The position numbers and the translations under genes are program-made. A stretch of DNA of 64,000 nt, from positions 62,001 to 126,000 of the forward strand of contig JAIUCV010000651.1 of the NCBI GenBank assembly GCA_026724425.1. The letters run 5' to 3'. This document shows, piece after piece, positions 23,972 through 33,092 of the stretch; the first letter of the stretch is position 1, and every line of letters starts with the position of its first letter. The notes under the pieces are model-generated. The model was not told the DNA's origin. It searched no databases and was given only the letters and a program-made list of their open reading frames with translations. This DNA is from Erythrophleum ivorense (taxonomy: Eukaryota > Streptophyta > Magnoliopsida > Fabales > Fabaceae).

Positions 23972-24122
23972 CAATTATTAGATTTTCTAAGTTTTGAGTT
24001 AAATCTATTTCTGGTATATCTGGTTGGATTTTTGCTAAATTTGACCTTATAGGTATTTCTGCTAAATAATTTGGTTCATAGTAACTATGACTTGAGCTAA
24101 AATTGCAGAGATTAAGTTTCAT
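23972..24122 (-). pseudogene. Internally deleted third viral fragment (leader fused to movement-ORF 3' part)
   Basis: Read on the minus strand, the leader downstream of the primer site at 24150-24161 runs to about 24085, then jumps into sequence matching copy A around 20000-20110 (the region after the movement-protein core). It then stops at the inverted junction with the tail of copy A. The jump occurs at a shared AAGTCATAG. The fragment preserves about 5 nt that copy A lost near 20103. Confidence 0.72.
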
Positions 24123-24149
24123 ATTTCCTTCTTATCATCCATCCATGAT

Positions 24150-24161
24150 GCTCTGATACCA
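24150..24161 (-). promoter_or_regulatory. tRNA-Met primer-binding site, minus strand
   Basis: The reverse complement reads TGGTATCAGAGC, identical to the site in copy A. Confidence 0.83.
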
Positions 24162-24524
24162 TACTGAGGACAGCCTGGAATGAGCGAGATCAGCTACCCA
24201 TTCAAGGAGTAATTTAGAATTAAGAATAGGGGTTGACTGAGACTAAACCAGGTCATGGAAGGAACTCTGCCCTCTTTTATGCAGAGGTCTTTTCTATAGC
24301 TACTGGGCACGCAGGGCCACTCATGGAAGCCAAGACCTTCACCATATTGGGGACAACCTGGAATGAGCGAGATCAGCTACCCATTCAAGGAGTAATTTAG
24401 AATTAGAAATAGGGGTTGACCGAGATTAAATCGGGTCATGGAAGGAACTCCACCCTCTTTCATATAGAGGTCTTTTCTATGGCTACTGGGCACACAAGGC
24501 CACTCATGGAAGCCAAGACCTTCC
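24159..24524 (-). repeat. Tandem 183-bp duplication in the viral leader
   Basis: 24159-24341 and 24342-24524 are direct copies with scattered substitutions, for example CCATACTGAGGACAGCCTGG against CCATATTGGGGACAACCTGG. Only the first is next to a primer-binding site. The corresponding leader of copy A (18431-18550) covers part of one unit in the opposite orientation. Confidence 0.85.
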
Positions 24525-24743
24525 CCTTTCAGCTTAGCTCAGCATAGTCTTTCATCATTTTCTACCGGAAGCGTAACTATTCATATTTCTAATTTACTGT
24601 TCAAAGGACCTCTAATCCTCATTCCAATATTGACAAAGTGGAGGATCAATTCAACATATATGAAGAATAAGTTGAAATACTACACTTAATCTCTAACGAG
24701 AAGTTTAGTAAGTCATACCTTTAATCTGTAAAATATTCTTCTT
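24525..24743 (-). other. Remaining viral leader of copy B
   Basis: Non-coding leader between the duplicated segment and the polyadenylation signal. It includes a segment (about 24680-24730) that is the reverse complement of the tail of copy A at 23930-23971, which shows where copy A was cut. Confidence 0.6.
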
Positions 24744-24749
24744 TTTATT
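24744..24749 (-). terminator. Viral polyadenylation signal, copy B
   Basis: The minus strand reads AATAAA in the same context as in copy A (a 'gcattcatcaataaaaag'-type sequence). Confidence 0.62.
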
Positions 24750-24872
24750 GATGAATGCGGAAGAATACAATGGAGAGTGCTCGGAATTCTCAGAGGAATT
24801 TATAGATATATGGTTGCTTAAAAGCTTTGCTTCTAAGACTTCGTAAGATTTTCGTGTGTTTACAAGGAGAGA

Positions 24873-26321
24873 TTACAAGGCTTTATATAGGCGAGAGACA
24901 TTCCTCTGCAGCGCCAATACAATAATTAAAGCACTATTCTTAGTCAATAAAGTAGATTCCTTGTGGATAGGATGAGGCTTCTTTATGTCACTTCTTCTTT
25001 TTGTTGTCGGTTGTCGGATGCTTTGAGTCAAATCTTCTTTTTCGTTTTTTTTGTTTTCTACTTTAGTCACGTCCTTCTTTTTGGATTTGTCTTTTTCTAC
25101 TTTTGCTTTTTGTTGCGTCACTACTTTGGCGCTTCTTCATATTTCGAGGATGTTGATGCTCGTCGGTGGATTACTCTGATCTTCTGCCGATCTTTCTTTG
25201 TCTTTACAGTAGATGCATATGTGGGAAGGATATTCTGATAATTGTTGACATATTCTTCTTTTTGTGTCATTGGTGTTATCCATTTGATTTGTTTTTATCT
25301 TTTCATAAAATGCGGTGAATAATTAATGTTTTCTACTTGTTCTTCCTATTGAGTAAATACATATGTTTTGACCTGTGAAGTACGTCCATTGGACTTCCTC
25401 ACTGAATAGAGTTCTGTTCATCTTTGAGAAAATAGTGTCAAATTCTTGGGCTTTAATTTTTGAAATGAGAAGGCGAAATTCTTCTTGATCAATAGAAGAT
25501 TTTTCGGATTCTTTGAATTCGAAGGGTTTCTTTGTTGTTCCGAATTTAATAAGATTAGTTGGAGGATAAAACTTTTTTGGGGTTATTTCTGCTACTGTGG
25601 AATAACATCTCATATACATGGTGTACTGAGTGATGATATTATGATAATGTTTGACTGCTTCTTGGACGACTTTTGGTAACAGAGATAATTCTAAAAGTTC
25701 TTTTGAGGGATATATGCAGTGAACTAATCCATAATTAAATAAAGTATGGACTAATTGTGGATTAGTGCCAGGATTAATGACAGCTTTGTTTATGGAATAA
25801 TGGGAAATGTACTTAATGATTAGTGTGGATATATGGCATTGATTGAGTTTTTGGATAATCATTTGAAAATAATCGAACTGTTCCTGGAGTCTTCTTTGGA
25901 CTGGGTTTAAGGGGTTTGAGGTTGAAGATGATGCTATTTATGGATTGGATTAGGCCTGTTCTTGGGCTTGTTTGGTTTCATGTTCTAGGATAGCTGCAAA
26001 TGATGGAGTAGATGGGATATGTGTTGATGGGCTTTGAGGCGTCGATGGAGGAGTTGGAGTAGGGAAAAAACTCATTACTTATTTTTCTATTTGGATTAAT
26101 CGTTTTTCTAACTCACCAACATGGGAACTGAAGTTACCCATAGCTTAAGTGAGATAATTCACAGTGCTACTAATACTATTCGTTCGATTAGTTGTCTGAG
26201 ATGACAAAATACTAATATTTAATTCGATAGCGTTTATTCGTGCAATAATGTGAGGATAAGCATTTTCCTCTTCTTGTTGCAAATTACTGGTAGCTTTACT
26301 TATTTGAGATGACTGCTCCAT
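24873..26321 (-). pseudogene. Caulimovirid downstream ORF (unknown function), copy B (broken)
   Basis: 483 codons in one frame, from the ATG at 26321 (MEQSSQ start, as in copy A) to the stop at 24873. The pieces 26321-26145, 25862-25323 and 25121-24873 are open. Stops between them, for example at 26145-26147 and 25323-25325, do not shift the frame. It is highly similar to 22331-23788 along its length, including the central domain and the Lys-rich tail that overlaps the TATA box. Upstream it follows the capsid-type ORF here, whereas in copy A it follows RNase H. Confidence 0.75.
24881..24890 (-). promoter_or_regulatory. TATA box of viral pregenomic promoter, copy B
   Basis: The minus strand reads CTATATAAAG, embedded in the final codons of the downstream ORF exactly as in copy A. 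Confidence 0.7.
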
Positions 26322-26558
26322 CTCTGCTCCAGAAATCAGCAATCAATAATAAGAATAAGATAATTGAACAGAATAATTCTAATTGGTTTGTATAATATTA
26401 TTCTTCTCATTTTTTAATCGTTTTCCTTTTTATTTTTCTTTTCTAAATTGAGAAATTTCTTCATCTAATTTTGTTTTTCTCATTTTAATTTTATGTTTGG
26501 TTTTGAACCACTTTCTCTTTCTTTTATTTCTTTTGAGGTTATATTTTGTTTGTTGATA

Positions 26559-26651
26559 ATGAAATTCACAATATTTACTGAGAGAAAATAAAGATTTTAA
26601 TGGACATCTCCATGCATATAATTTTGTCTTGTTATTTGAGGTTCGTGAACA
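26559..26651 (-). other. WRC-like zinc-binding motif in the capsid component
   Basis: Cys-X14-Cys-X11-Cys-X2-His, with the words RCSRT, AWRC and KYCEFH, directly followed by a basic stretch (NLKRNKRKRK). Plant WRC domains (GRF transcription factors and relatives) have Cys-X9-Cys-X10-Cys-X2-His with WRC and KYCE-H words, and a basic nuclear-localisation stretch next to them. The spacing differs by five and one residues. The similarity is visual and is not a domain-search result. Confidence 0.5.
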
Positions 26652-26784
26652 TCTATATTCATTTCCTGATACTAGATCTTTAGTATTAAATTCAGCTTCT
26701 TTGTATTGTTCAGTTAAAGCTCTTGGATTATTAGGTTTAGGTTTATGCAACTCTTTTTTATTTTCCACTTCTAATTTTAATTCG

Positions 26785-26846
26785 TTATTTTTGTTTATAT
26801 CGCTTAATTCAACTAATTCTTTATTTTTGTTTATATCGCTTAATTC
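26785..26846 (-). repeat. In-frame 36-bp-period duplication in the capsid ORF
   Basis: An identical 26-bp word occurs at 26785-26810 and 26821-26846, a spacing of 36 bp (12 codons). It encodes a repeated ELSDINKN-type acidic segment just before the WRC-like motif. Confidence 0.85.
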
Positions 26847-28950
26847 GCTTAATTCTTCTATACTATCTAATTCTAATTCTTCCCATATTTTTTAAATTTC
26901 GTCAAAATTTATTTGGTCAAATTCTTCAAGTTCCCTGATTTCTGTGGAATTATCTTTATCTACTTCTTGTATCATATTAATCTCATCTTCTTCAGAAATA
27001 TACTTGTATTCTTCGCTCTCTTCACTAGATGTGGTTCTATGTTCGAATTATCATCTTCTGATTCTAGAGCTAATCTTTCTAACTTATAAATTTCAATGTC
27101 GGAATAGTCAAATTCTTCATTTATATATCTATTTGATTCAATAGGTTCTAGGTTATATTCCTCGGCTAATTCTATAAGATTCATGATTTTTTTATTTCTT
27201 GGCTTTTTACAATTTGTTGCTATATGTCCTAATTCTCCACAATTATAGCATTGGCATTTAGTGAGATATTTACTATAATTGATTTTTCTTTGACCTTTTT
27301 TATAGTAATTTCCTGGTGTAAAGAGTTTTCTAAATTTTGATTTCTCTTGGAGTTTTGATTTTGGGTATTTTCTAAATCTATATTCATAATGTTTATAGGG
27401 TTTTTTTTTTATATTTTCTTATTAAATTTTTTTGTTTAGGTGTACATCCCCATTTATGATGTGTTTCGAAATTACTACATCGAAGGATTAATTTATTTGT
27501 TTTGTAATACTTATGATTTCTCCAAGTTTCCTTGCATTTATTGGATAAATATTCCCTAAGGAAATCTTCTCTTCGTCCCATGGTGTCTACATATGGCATT
27601 AAATCTATTCTATCATTAAATGCTCTTTTATATTCTATTATAATTGAATCTGATAATAATTTTGGTAATTTGTAGTAGAATAAATCTAAGTAAAATCTTT
27701 TTTGTTCATAATTATTTAATCTAGCTTCATAATAATACTTTTGATATTCACAGATGTATTGATTTAAGATTTTTGGTTCTAGGGTACAAATTTCAATTTG
27801 GTGTAATTTGTTTATAACTCTATCTATTTTTGTTTTTTCATTGGCTCCTATACTTCTTCCTAGAAATTCGTTTCTTAGAACTTGTTCATATTTTCTTAAT
27901 ACTAAGGCATAAAATTCTTTGTTTGTTGTATAATCTGATACGTGTCTTATTTGTTGTCTAAATTCTTCTGTTAAACTTTTCCACCATTTTAGTACAATAC
28001 TTGTAAAACTAGCTTTGATTATTAGAATGACTGATTGTGTACTTAGTGTTCGATTTATTAAGGCTATTAATTGGGATTTATTCCACTCTTCTAATCTTCT
28101 TTTTCGATCTAAATTACAATCTATATTTAACCATATTCCTGAATTTGGGTTGGTTTTGTTTCATATTGTTCTAATGGAGGAGGTACAAACTTATTGTCCT
28201 TAGATGGGGTATATATAGTCTCAAACATAAATTCAGTACTCGTGTCTTTCATTAGTTCTTTATGTTTTAATTCTTGCTGTTCAATTTCAGTTTCTCTATT
28301 AATACTAGTTTCTTCATCCCTTCTTTGGTACCTTGGGTCAGATAAGTTGGGTGGATTAAAAAGTGGATTTGGTGGTTCCTCAATCTTTACGGTTTGCATG
28401 TTTATTTCGTAGGTGTCTTGTAGGTTTAAATAACCTAATTCTTTTTTTAGGGATTCTAAATTGACTTCTTCTTGACTCATTCTTCTTTTTATTTCTTCTT
28501 GTTCTAATTCATCTAATATCCTCATCATATTAATCTGTTTTACTTGGGGTTTTTCTATTTTAGGTAGATAAGGTAGAAATTCTATTGCATCATAGTCTAT
28601 CCTATCTAATCTTCACATAAAGGCTAATATTTCTCTATCTAGTCTTTGACATTGTTAAGGTGATATATATTCTGAAATGGGTATTTCTTGATTTGTTATT
28701 GTTTGTGTTTTTTGAATTTCTTCGAATATAGTCCATAAATTATTATTCATAATCTTTTTTCAGTGTTTTAGTTCTTCAACTATTATTCTTGTTTCATATA
28801 CCTGTTCGTTCATAGGCTTATTTTTTATCTATGATTCAGTTATTTCTTCATTTTTTTCTTGATTATATAATCTTATCTTATTGACTTCTAGTTGTTCTAT
28901 AATTGGTTTTACATTATTTCTTATTCCTAGTACTTGACTAATCTTTTTTA

Positions 28951-29013
28951 ATAAATAATTTAGTAAAATGTATAGGACTATGAAAATAAATTGTTTTTAT
29001 AAATAATTTATAA
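28951..29013. repeat. Right 63-bp direct repeat bracketing the viral cluster
   Basis: Same orientation and one mismatch relative to 18351-18413. Viral coding sequence abuts it directly on the left side. Confidence 0.85.
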
Positions 29014-30590
29014 TGATTTGTGCTTCACATGGATGCAGCAGTTGTTCAGCGCTGCCATAACCTCTAAGTAGGGGGGATGGCCATTTTATTTTATTATTTT
29101 AAAAAAAATTGTGATTATCTTGCTAGGCAGCTGACAATCTACATACGCTTTACATGAGATAAATACATTACGTGGACTATGTACCAATTATTATATCTGG
29201 TCTCATATATAATATATTTTTTTAAAGTTTGATTTGATCTTAAAATATAAGAAATAAATCACTAATATCTAATATATTAATTATAATATTTTAATTATAT
29301 AATTTTTTAAATAAATTTTTTTAAATTATAAGTAGTAATTGTTATTAATTTTTTAAAAAAGTACACACATTAAATATGAATATTCTTTAAAAAAAATTTA
29401 TTTAAAAAATTAAAAAAATTAATTATTTTTAACTAACTTTCTTAATCCTTATAAGTTAGTTATTTATTTCTTATATATGAGACTGAAGGTAGTATATTAA
29501 TAATATAACAATTTAATGATTGTTTTTAGCTTTATTTGAAAATTATGAATTTCTATCCTTTATAGTAAATTATTTGGAGAGAGAGAGAGAGAGAATAAAG
29601 GAGATAAACAACAACAATAAAAGTTACAAAAATAAGGAAATAAAACTAAGAGTGTTATAGTAGCAGTTTAAAGTGCTAAAAATTAAAACCATGGGAGGTG
29701 TTGCTGAAAAGGATTAAAACAAAATGGAGTTATTCATATTATAGACATTTGAATGATGAAAAATAAAATTTGAGTTAAAATTAAAAATTTAAATTTAAAT
29801 TAAAGGATAAAAATAAAATCTAAATAAAAATTAAAAGATAAAGTGATATTTAAAACTAAATAAAGTTAATAAATAAAAAAATTTCAAATAAAATTAAAAG
29901 ATTACAAACCTATTTTTGCTCAACAATAATTATTAGAAGGATCTACTGATTAGCAATAGGGGTATTCAAAGGTTTGGTTTGGTTTGGTTTAGTTTTGAGC
30001 TAAAACCAAATCAAACCAACTTAATCGATTTTTCATTTTGTTAGACCTTGTCGATTTTAAATTTTAATCGGTTTGATTCGGTTTTTGTTCAATTTGGTTT
30101 GATTTGGTTCATTTTTTTTTTGCCCAAAAGTGATTTTTTTTAAAAAAATTATTCCTTGTAATATGTAAAATTTAACTTATAATATCATACATCTCTTAAA
30201 ATTTTGACCAATAATAACTTTGAAATAATTTATTATTTTTATATCTCTTTTTTTTCCTAAAAAAATTTTATACATTCACAAAATTTTTTTTAAAAAGTGC
30301 AAAAAAAAAAAAGTAATATCTTATAATAAAATAGTATCAATAATTTGTATATTTCTTGAACTATATAAAGAACGTAACTTTGATACAAATTTAATTGACA
30401 AAAGATCTCATTAATCTAAAAAAATAAAATATTAAATTTTAATTAATTACAAATTTAATAGTTCGATTTGTTTTAATTAACCAAATTAAATATAAAAAAA
30501 TTAACAACTAAATTAATTTAATCAATTCTACAATTATACAAGTTAAATTAAATTAATTTTTAATCAATTTAATTTAATTTAATTAGTTTG
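29014..30590. other. Intergenic region between viral cluster and CHCH copy 2
   Basis: Very AT-rich and non-coding. It contains a short GA microsatellite (29577-29594). A segment at about 29658-29750 aligns with 33570-33660 downstream of CHCH copy 2 and marks where the duplicated 3' flank of copy 1 resumes. A low-complexity zone of TTTGGTT and its complement lies at 29968-30110. Confidence 0.6.
29968..30110. repeat. Low-complexity GGTTT/AAACC tract
   Basis: Repeated GGTTTGGTTT words are followed by AAACCAAATC and a further run of GGTTTGATTC-type words, which allow partial hairpin pairing. No ORF. Confidence 0.6.
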
Positions 30591-30729
30591 ATCCGATTTT
30601 ATTCATCGCAGAGTGCAGCCCAAGCTTAAAATTGAAAATTGAAAACGTCGATGACCGAAAAATGACCAATCCTCGGTGGACACGTCTTACACCATCTGAA
30701 ATGTTCCAGAACTCAGAATTTTGGCAGGC

Positions 30730-30737
30730 TATAAATA
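30730..30737 (+). promoter_or_regulatory. TATA box of CHCH copy 2
   Basis: TATAAATA about 120 bases before the ATG at 30850, so transcription should start near 30762. A TTCCAGAA palindrome (heat-shock-element-like half pair) and a CACGTC word lie 15-60 bases upstream in a stretch missing from copy 1. Confidence 0.62.
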
Positions 30738-30849
30738 TTGCATTTTCAGGGTCAATCGGTTCACGATTCAGCAACAGCATATTCTTTGGTGTCTCCATAT
30801 AGTTCTTTCTTCCTCAATCTGTTCTGCCGCCTCAACCCTAACCTTAACC

Positions 30850-33092
30850 ATGCCTCGCCGCAGCTCCGGTGGTAAGTTCTGCGGTTTAATTCGATGTACT
30901 TTTCGTGCTCATCTTCTGGAGACTAATCTGCTTGGGATCTATTGGATTAACTATTCGATGATCTCTAGGATTCTTAATATACCTGTTGGATTGTCGAAGA
31001 AAGTTGGGAGTTTTAGGGTTCTATGTTGTACGCTTGAATAGTTATATCGATGAACTGTTGTCGTTTTTTCCTTTCTTTTTATTGCGAGTAATTTTGATTC
31101 TCTCCGAGAAAATGGGAAGTCGTTTACGGTTTTCAGGGGTTGATTTTTTAGCTGTCCAATCATCTCATCTGTAGACATATGCTTTCTCATTTGTGGCGAT
31201 GCGTGTGTTGGATACTAAGTAAGCCGATGTTTGTGTAAGCAAAATATTTGAGGTTTGCTTGTGATGGTTTTTTGGAAGGGGGTGGTTGGTAAAAGCGTAA
31301 TTTGCCCCTTTATTGAAATATTTTGATGCTAATCGGGTTTTATCCTTTTTTTAATTATTATGTGTTTTGACATGCGGGCTGTAATATAGGATTGTAATGG
31401 CAAATTGGCAATGTGTTCGAAGAACATGACTTCGGATGAAATATTTGAAATGTGCTCTATTATGCGCTTATTTTTTATCTCTCGGTTGTCTAAACTTCCT
31501 CTGCAATGTTGTGCATTGTTTTTTTTTTTTTTTTGGGTCTTGGTTAAAAATTTCAATTTGTGAATTCAATGAACTTACTATTCAATAATTTGTATCGTGC
31601 ACTGAGATGTCATAATCTAGTTGTGTGATCCATTGTGTTATGCTTATCTCTGCAGGAAGATCTTCTCGTCCAGGACCTCGTCCAGCACCAGCTCGTAATC
31701 CCCCTCAGCCAGGTAAACAGGAATATGATACCCGCATAGGCCAAGCTGTCCTTAAATTTAGAGATTAATGTAGATCCAATTTACCTTCTGAAAGGTCTTA
31801 CTGTGATGCAACTTTTTGTCTTATCAACAAGAAACTGTGGAAAATAGTTTATTTTTCTGTCTAACCATGTATCTGTTTCTTAATGTAGTTCACCATGCTC
31901 CTCCTCCAGCTCCCGTTCAGAGTGGCAGTGGTGGATCTCTCCTTGGGGGCATTGGTTCAACCATTGCTCAGGGTATGTCAATGAATATGATTATTCTATT
32001 TTGATATAGGGGACATGTGAAAATAAATTTCGTTGTGCTTAACTACTGAAAAATATTCTTCTAGGCATGGCTTTTGGCACTGGTAGTGCAGTGGCCCACA
32101 GGGCTGTGGATGCTGTAATGGGTCCTCGTACTATTCAACATGAAACAGTTGTCAGTGAGGCTGCTGCTGCCCCTGCACCTACTGCTAATAGTCTTGGTGG
32201 TGATGCATGTGGTGTTCCCTCGAAGGCCTTCCAAGACGTATGCATTTCTTACCTTGTGTTTTTCACAAAATTCCCTGATTGGATTAATCATGCTTATAAA
32301 ATTTCACATTAATATGTTATTGTGTTGCACTCAATCAAGATACTTTAGTATTAACAGTAATGTGTATAATATGTTTCTTAATCAGAAGAATAGATCAACT
32401 ATCTGATTAAAAATCTATAAGAGATGGCAGTCTGTGTGAAAATACCTTAGTTCAACGGTTGTTAATGACATTAACATTCTATAAGAGATGCTAAGTCTGC
32501 AGTCTCATTGCACTGTATTAGCATAACTTGTGACATATAGAATGTCTCCCTGGTTTAACCTGAGTCACAAATGTGTAGGTCACATTTTTTTGCATAAACT
32601 GATATGAAAGTGAAAACCTATATATTGACCATAACAAGTTGCTCAGATATGTTGATGTGATATTGTCATTTTTACTTTTAAAAAGAGAGTGAAAATGGGG
32701 TGTCAAATATGTTTCAATTTTCTGGTCCATCCGTTTGCTTATTATGTTGTGTCATTATGTATGAATTCCTTGTCATTGCATCAGTATTGCATCGAGTATT
32801 TGATATACTGCTCACTCAGGTCTTATTCAGGTGATGATTTACTCAATAACCGGATTAGTGTGATTATGTCACTGTTCAAAGATGCTTTGAATAAATCACT
32901 AATAGTCACTCATCAATGTTTCTATGCATACTGTTCCTAGTTGATTTTATTGTCATAGTTTTTGACATAAGAGATGTTATTATTTTCTTGCAGTGCCTCA
33001 GCAGCTATGGGAATGACATTAGCAAGTGTCAGTTTTACATGGATATGCTAGCAGAGTGCAGGAAGAACTCTGGCGCCGCGTTGAGTGCTTGA
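30850..33092 (+). CDS. Twin-CX9C (CHCH) mitochondrial protein, CHCHD2/At12Cys type, copy 2
   Basis: Paralogue of the gene at 11995-15407 and the better preserved one. Exons: 30850-30871, 31656-31712, 31889-31972, 32065-32237, 32994-33092; all introns are GT-AG. They join to 435 nt, a 144-residue protein. Layout: basic Ser/Arg start (MPRRSSGG), a Pro/Arg stretch (RPGPRPAPARNPPQP), HHAPPPAPVQ, a Gly/Ala segment (MAFGTGSAVAHRAVDAVMGP) resembling the membrane-associated middle of animal CHCHD2, then the CHCH domain with C-GVPSKAFQD-C and C-QFYMDMLAE-C. Each pair is an exact CX9C, expected to form two disulphides in the mitochondrial intermembrane space. The N-terminus would act in mitochondrial import or binding. 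The introns lack the MITEs seen in copy 1, and a TATA box is present at 30730. The role in plants is inferred from the family. Confidence 0.92.

Larger units (their letters stand above)
18431..28950. mobile_element. Endogenous caulimovirid (plant pararetrovirus) cluster
   Basis: About 10.5 kb of integrated viral DNA with no integrase and no LTRs. From left to right: a plus-strand copy 'A' (18431-23971), a tail-to-tail inverted junction at 23971/23972, a small minus-strand fragment with leader and primer site (23972-24161), and a minus-strand copy 'B' (24162-28950), truncated at its 5' end. A and B share the leader, the primer-binding site type, a ~485-codon downstream ORF and its promoter, but their upstream coding cargo differs. 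Every coding region carries nonsense codons or frameshifts, so the cluster is a fossil. Family assignment rests on the movement protein-protease-RT-RNase H order and the tRNA-Met primer site. Florendovirus is the most likely genus, since its members carry a second ORF after RNase H, but another endogenous genus cannot be excluded by eye. Confidence 0.88.
26430..28950 (-). pseudogene. Caulimovirid capsid ORF of copy B with CCHC knuckle and WRC-like motif (broken, 5' truncated)
   Basis: Read on the minus strand from 28950. First comes an acidic N-terminal part with a YDAIEFLPYLPKIEKP segment resembling the start of copy A ORF1, with the longest open piece at 28528-28127. A capsid-like core follows (about 28140-27393), rich in Lys/Arg/Tyr. 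Then a CCHC zinc knuckle, CYNCGELGHIATNC (27250-27209), marks it as a viral nucleocapsid. An acidic stretch with a duplicated 12-residue unit follows, and last a Cys/His motif (26651-26559) with a basic tail ending at 26430. Frameshifts occur near 28135, at the long A run near 27400 and around 27000, and stops are scattered in the N-terminal part. The ORF contains no movement protein, protease, RT or RNase H. Its 5' leader is missing because the cluster ends at 28950. Confidence 0.7.

Noticed and set aside
24963..25238. Phe/Ser-rich ORF on the plus strand (and its twin on the minus strand at 23414-23698)
   Set aside because: Antisense shadow of the Lys/Glu-rich end of the viral downstream ORF, repeated in both viral copies.
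18431..28950. LTR retrotransposon (Ty3/gypsy) interpretation of the RT-containing cluster
   Set aside because: There is no integrase after RNase H, no LTR pair, a movement-protein region precedes the protease, and a promoter-overlapping extra ORF follows. The 63-bp flanking repeat is far too long for an integrase target duplication and lacks LTR signals.
29968..30110. GGTTT repeats as interstitial telomeric sequence
   Set aside because: The plant telomere repeat is TTTAGGG. These words are GGTTTGG-like and irregular, so this is only low-complexity sequence.
31329..31556. Lys-rich minus-strand ORF in intron 1 of CHCH copy 2 (similar one at 13024-13257)
   Set aside because: It is intronic, antisense and crosses a long T run. 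The similarity between the two reflects gene duplication, not coding constraint.
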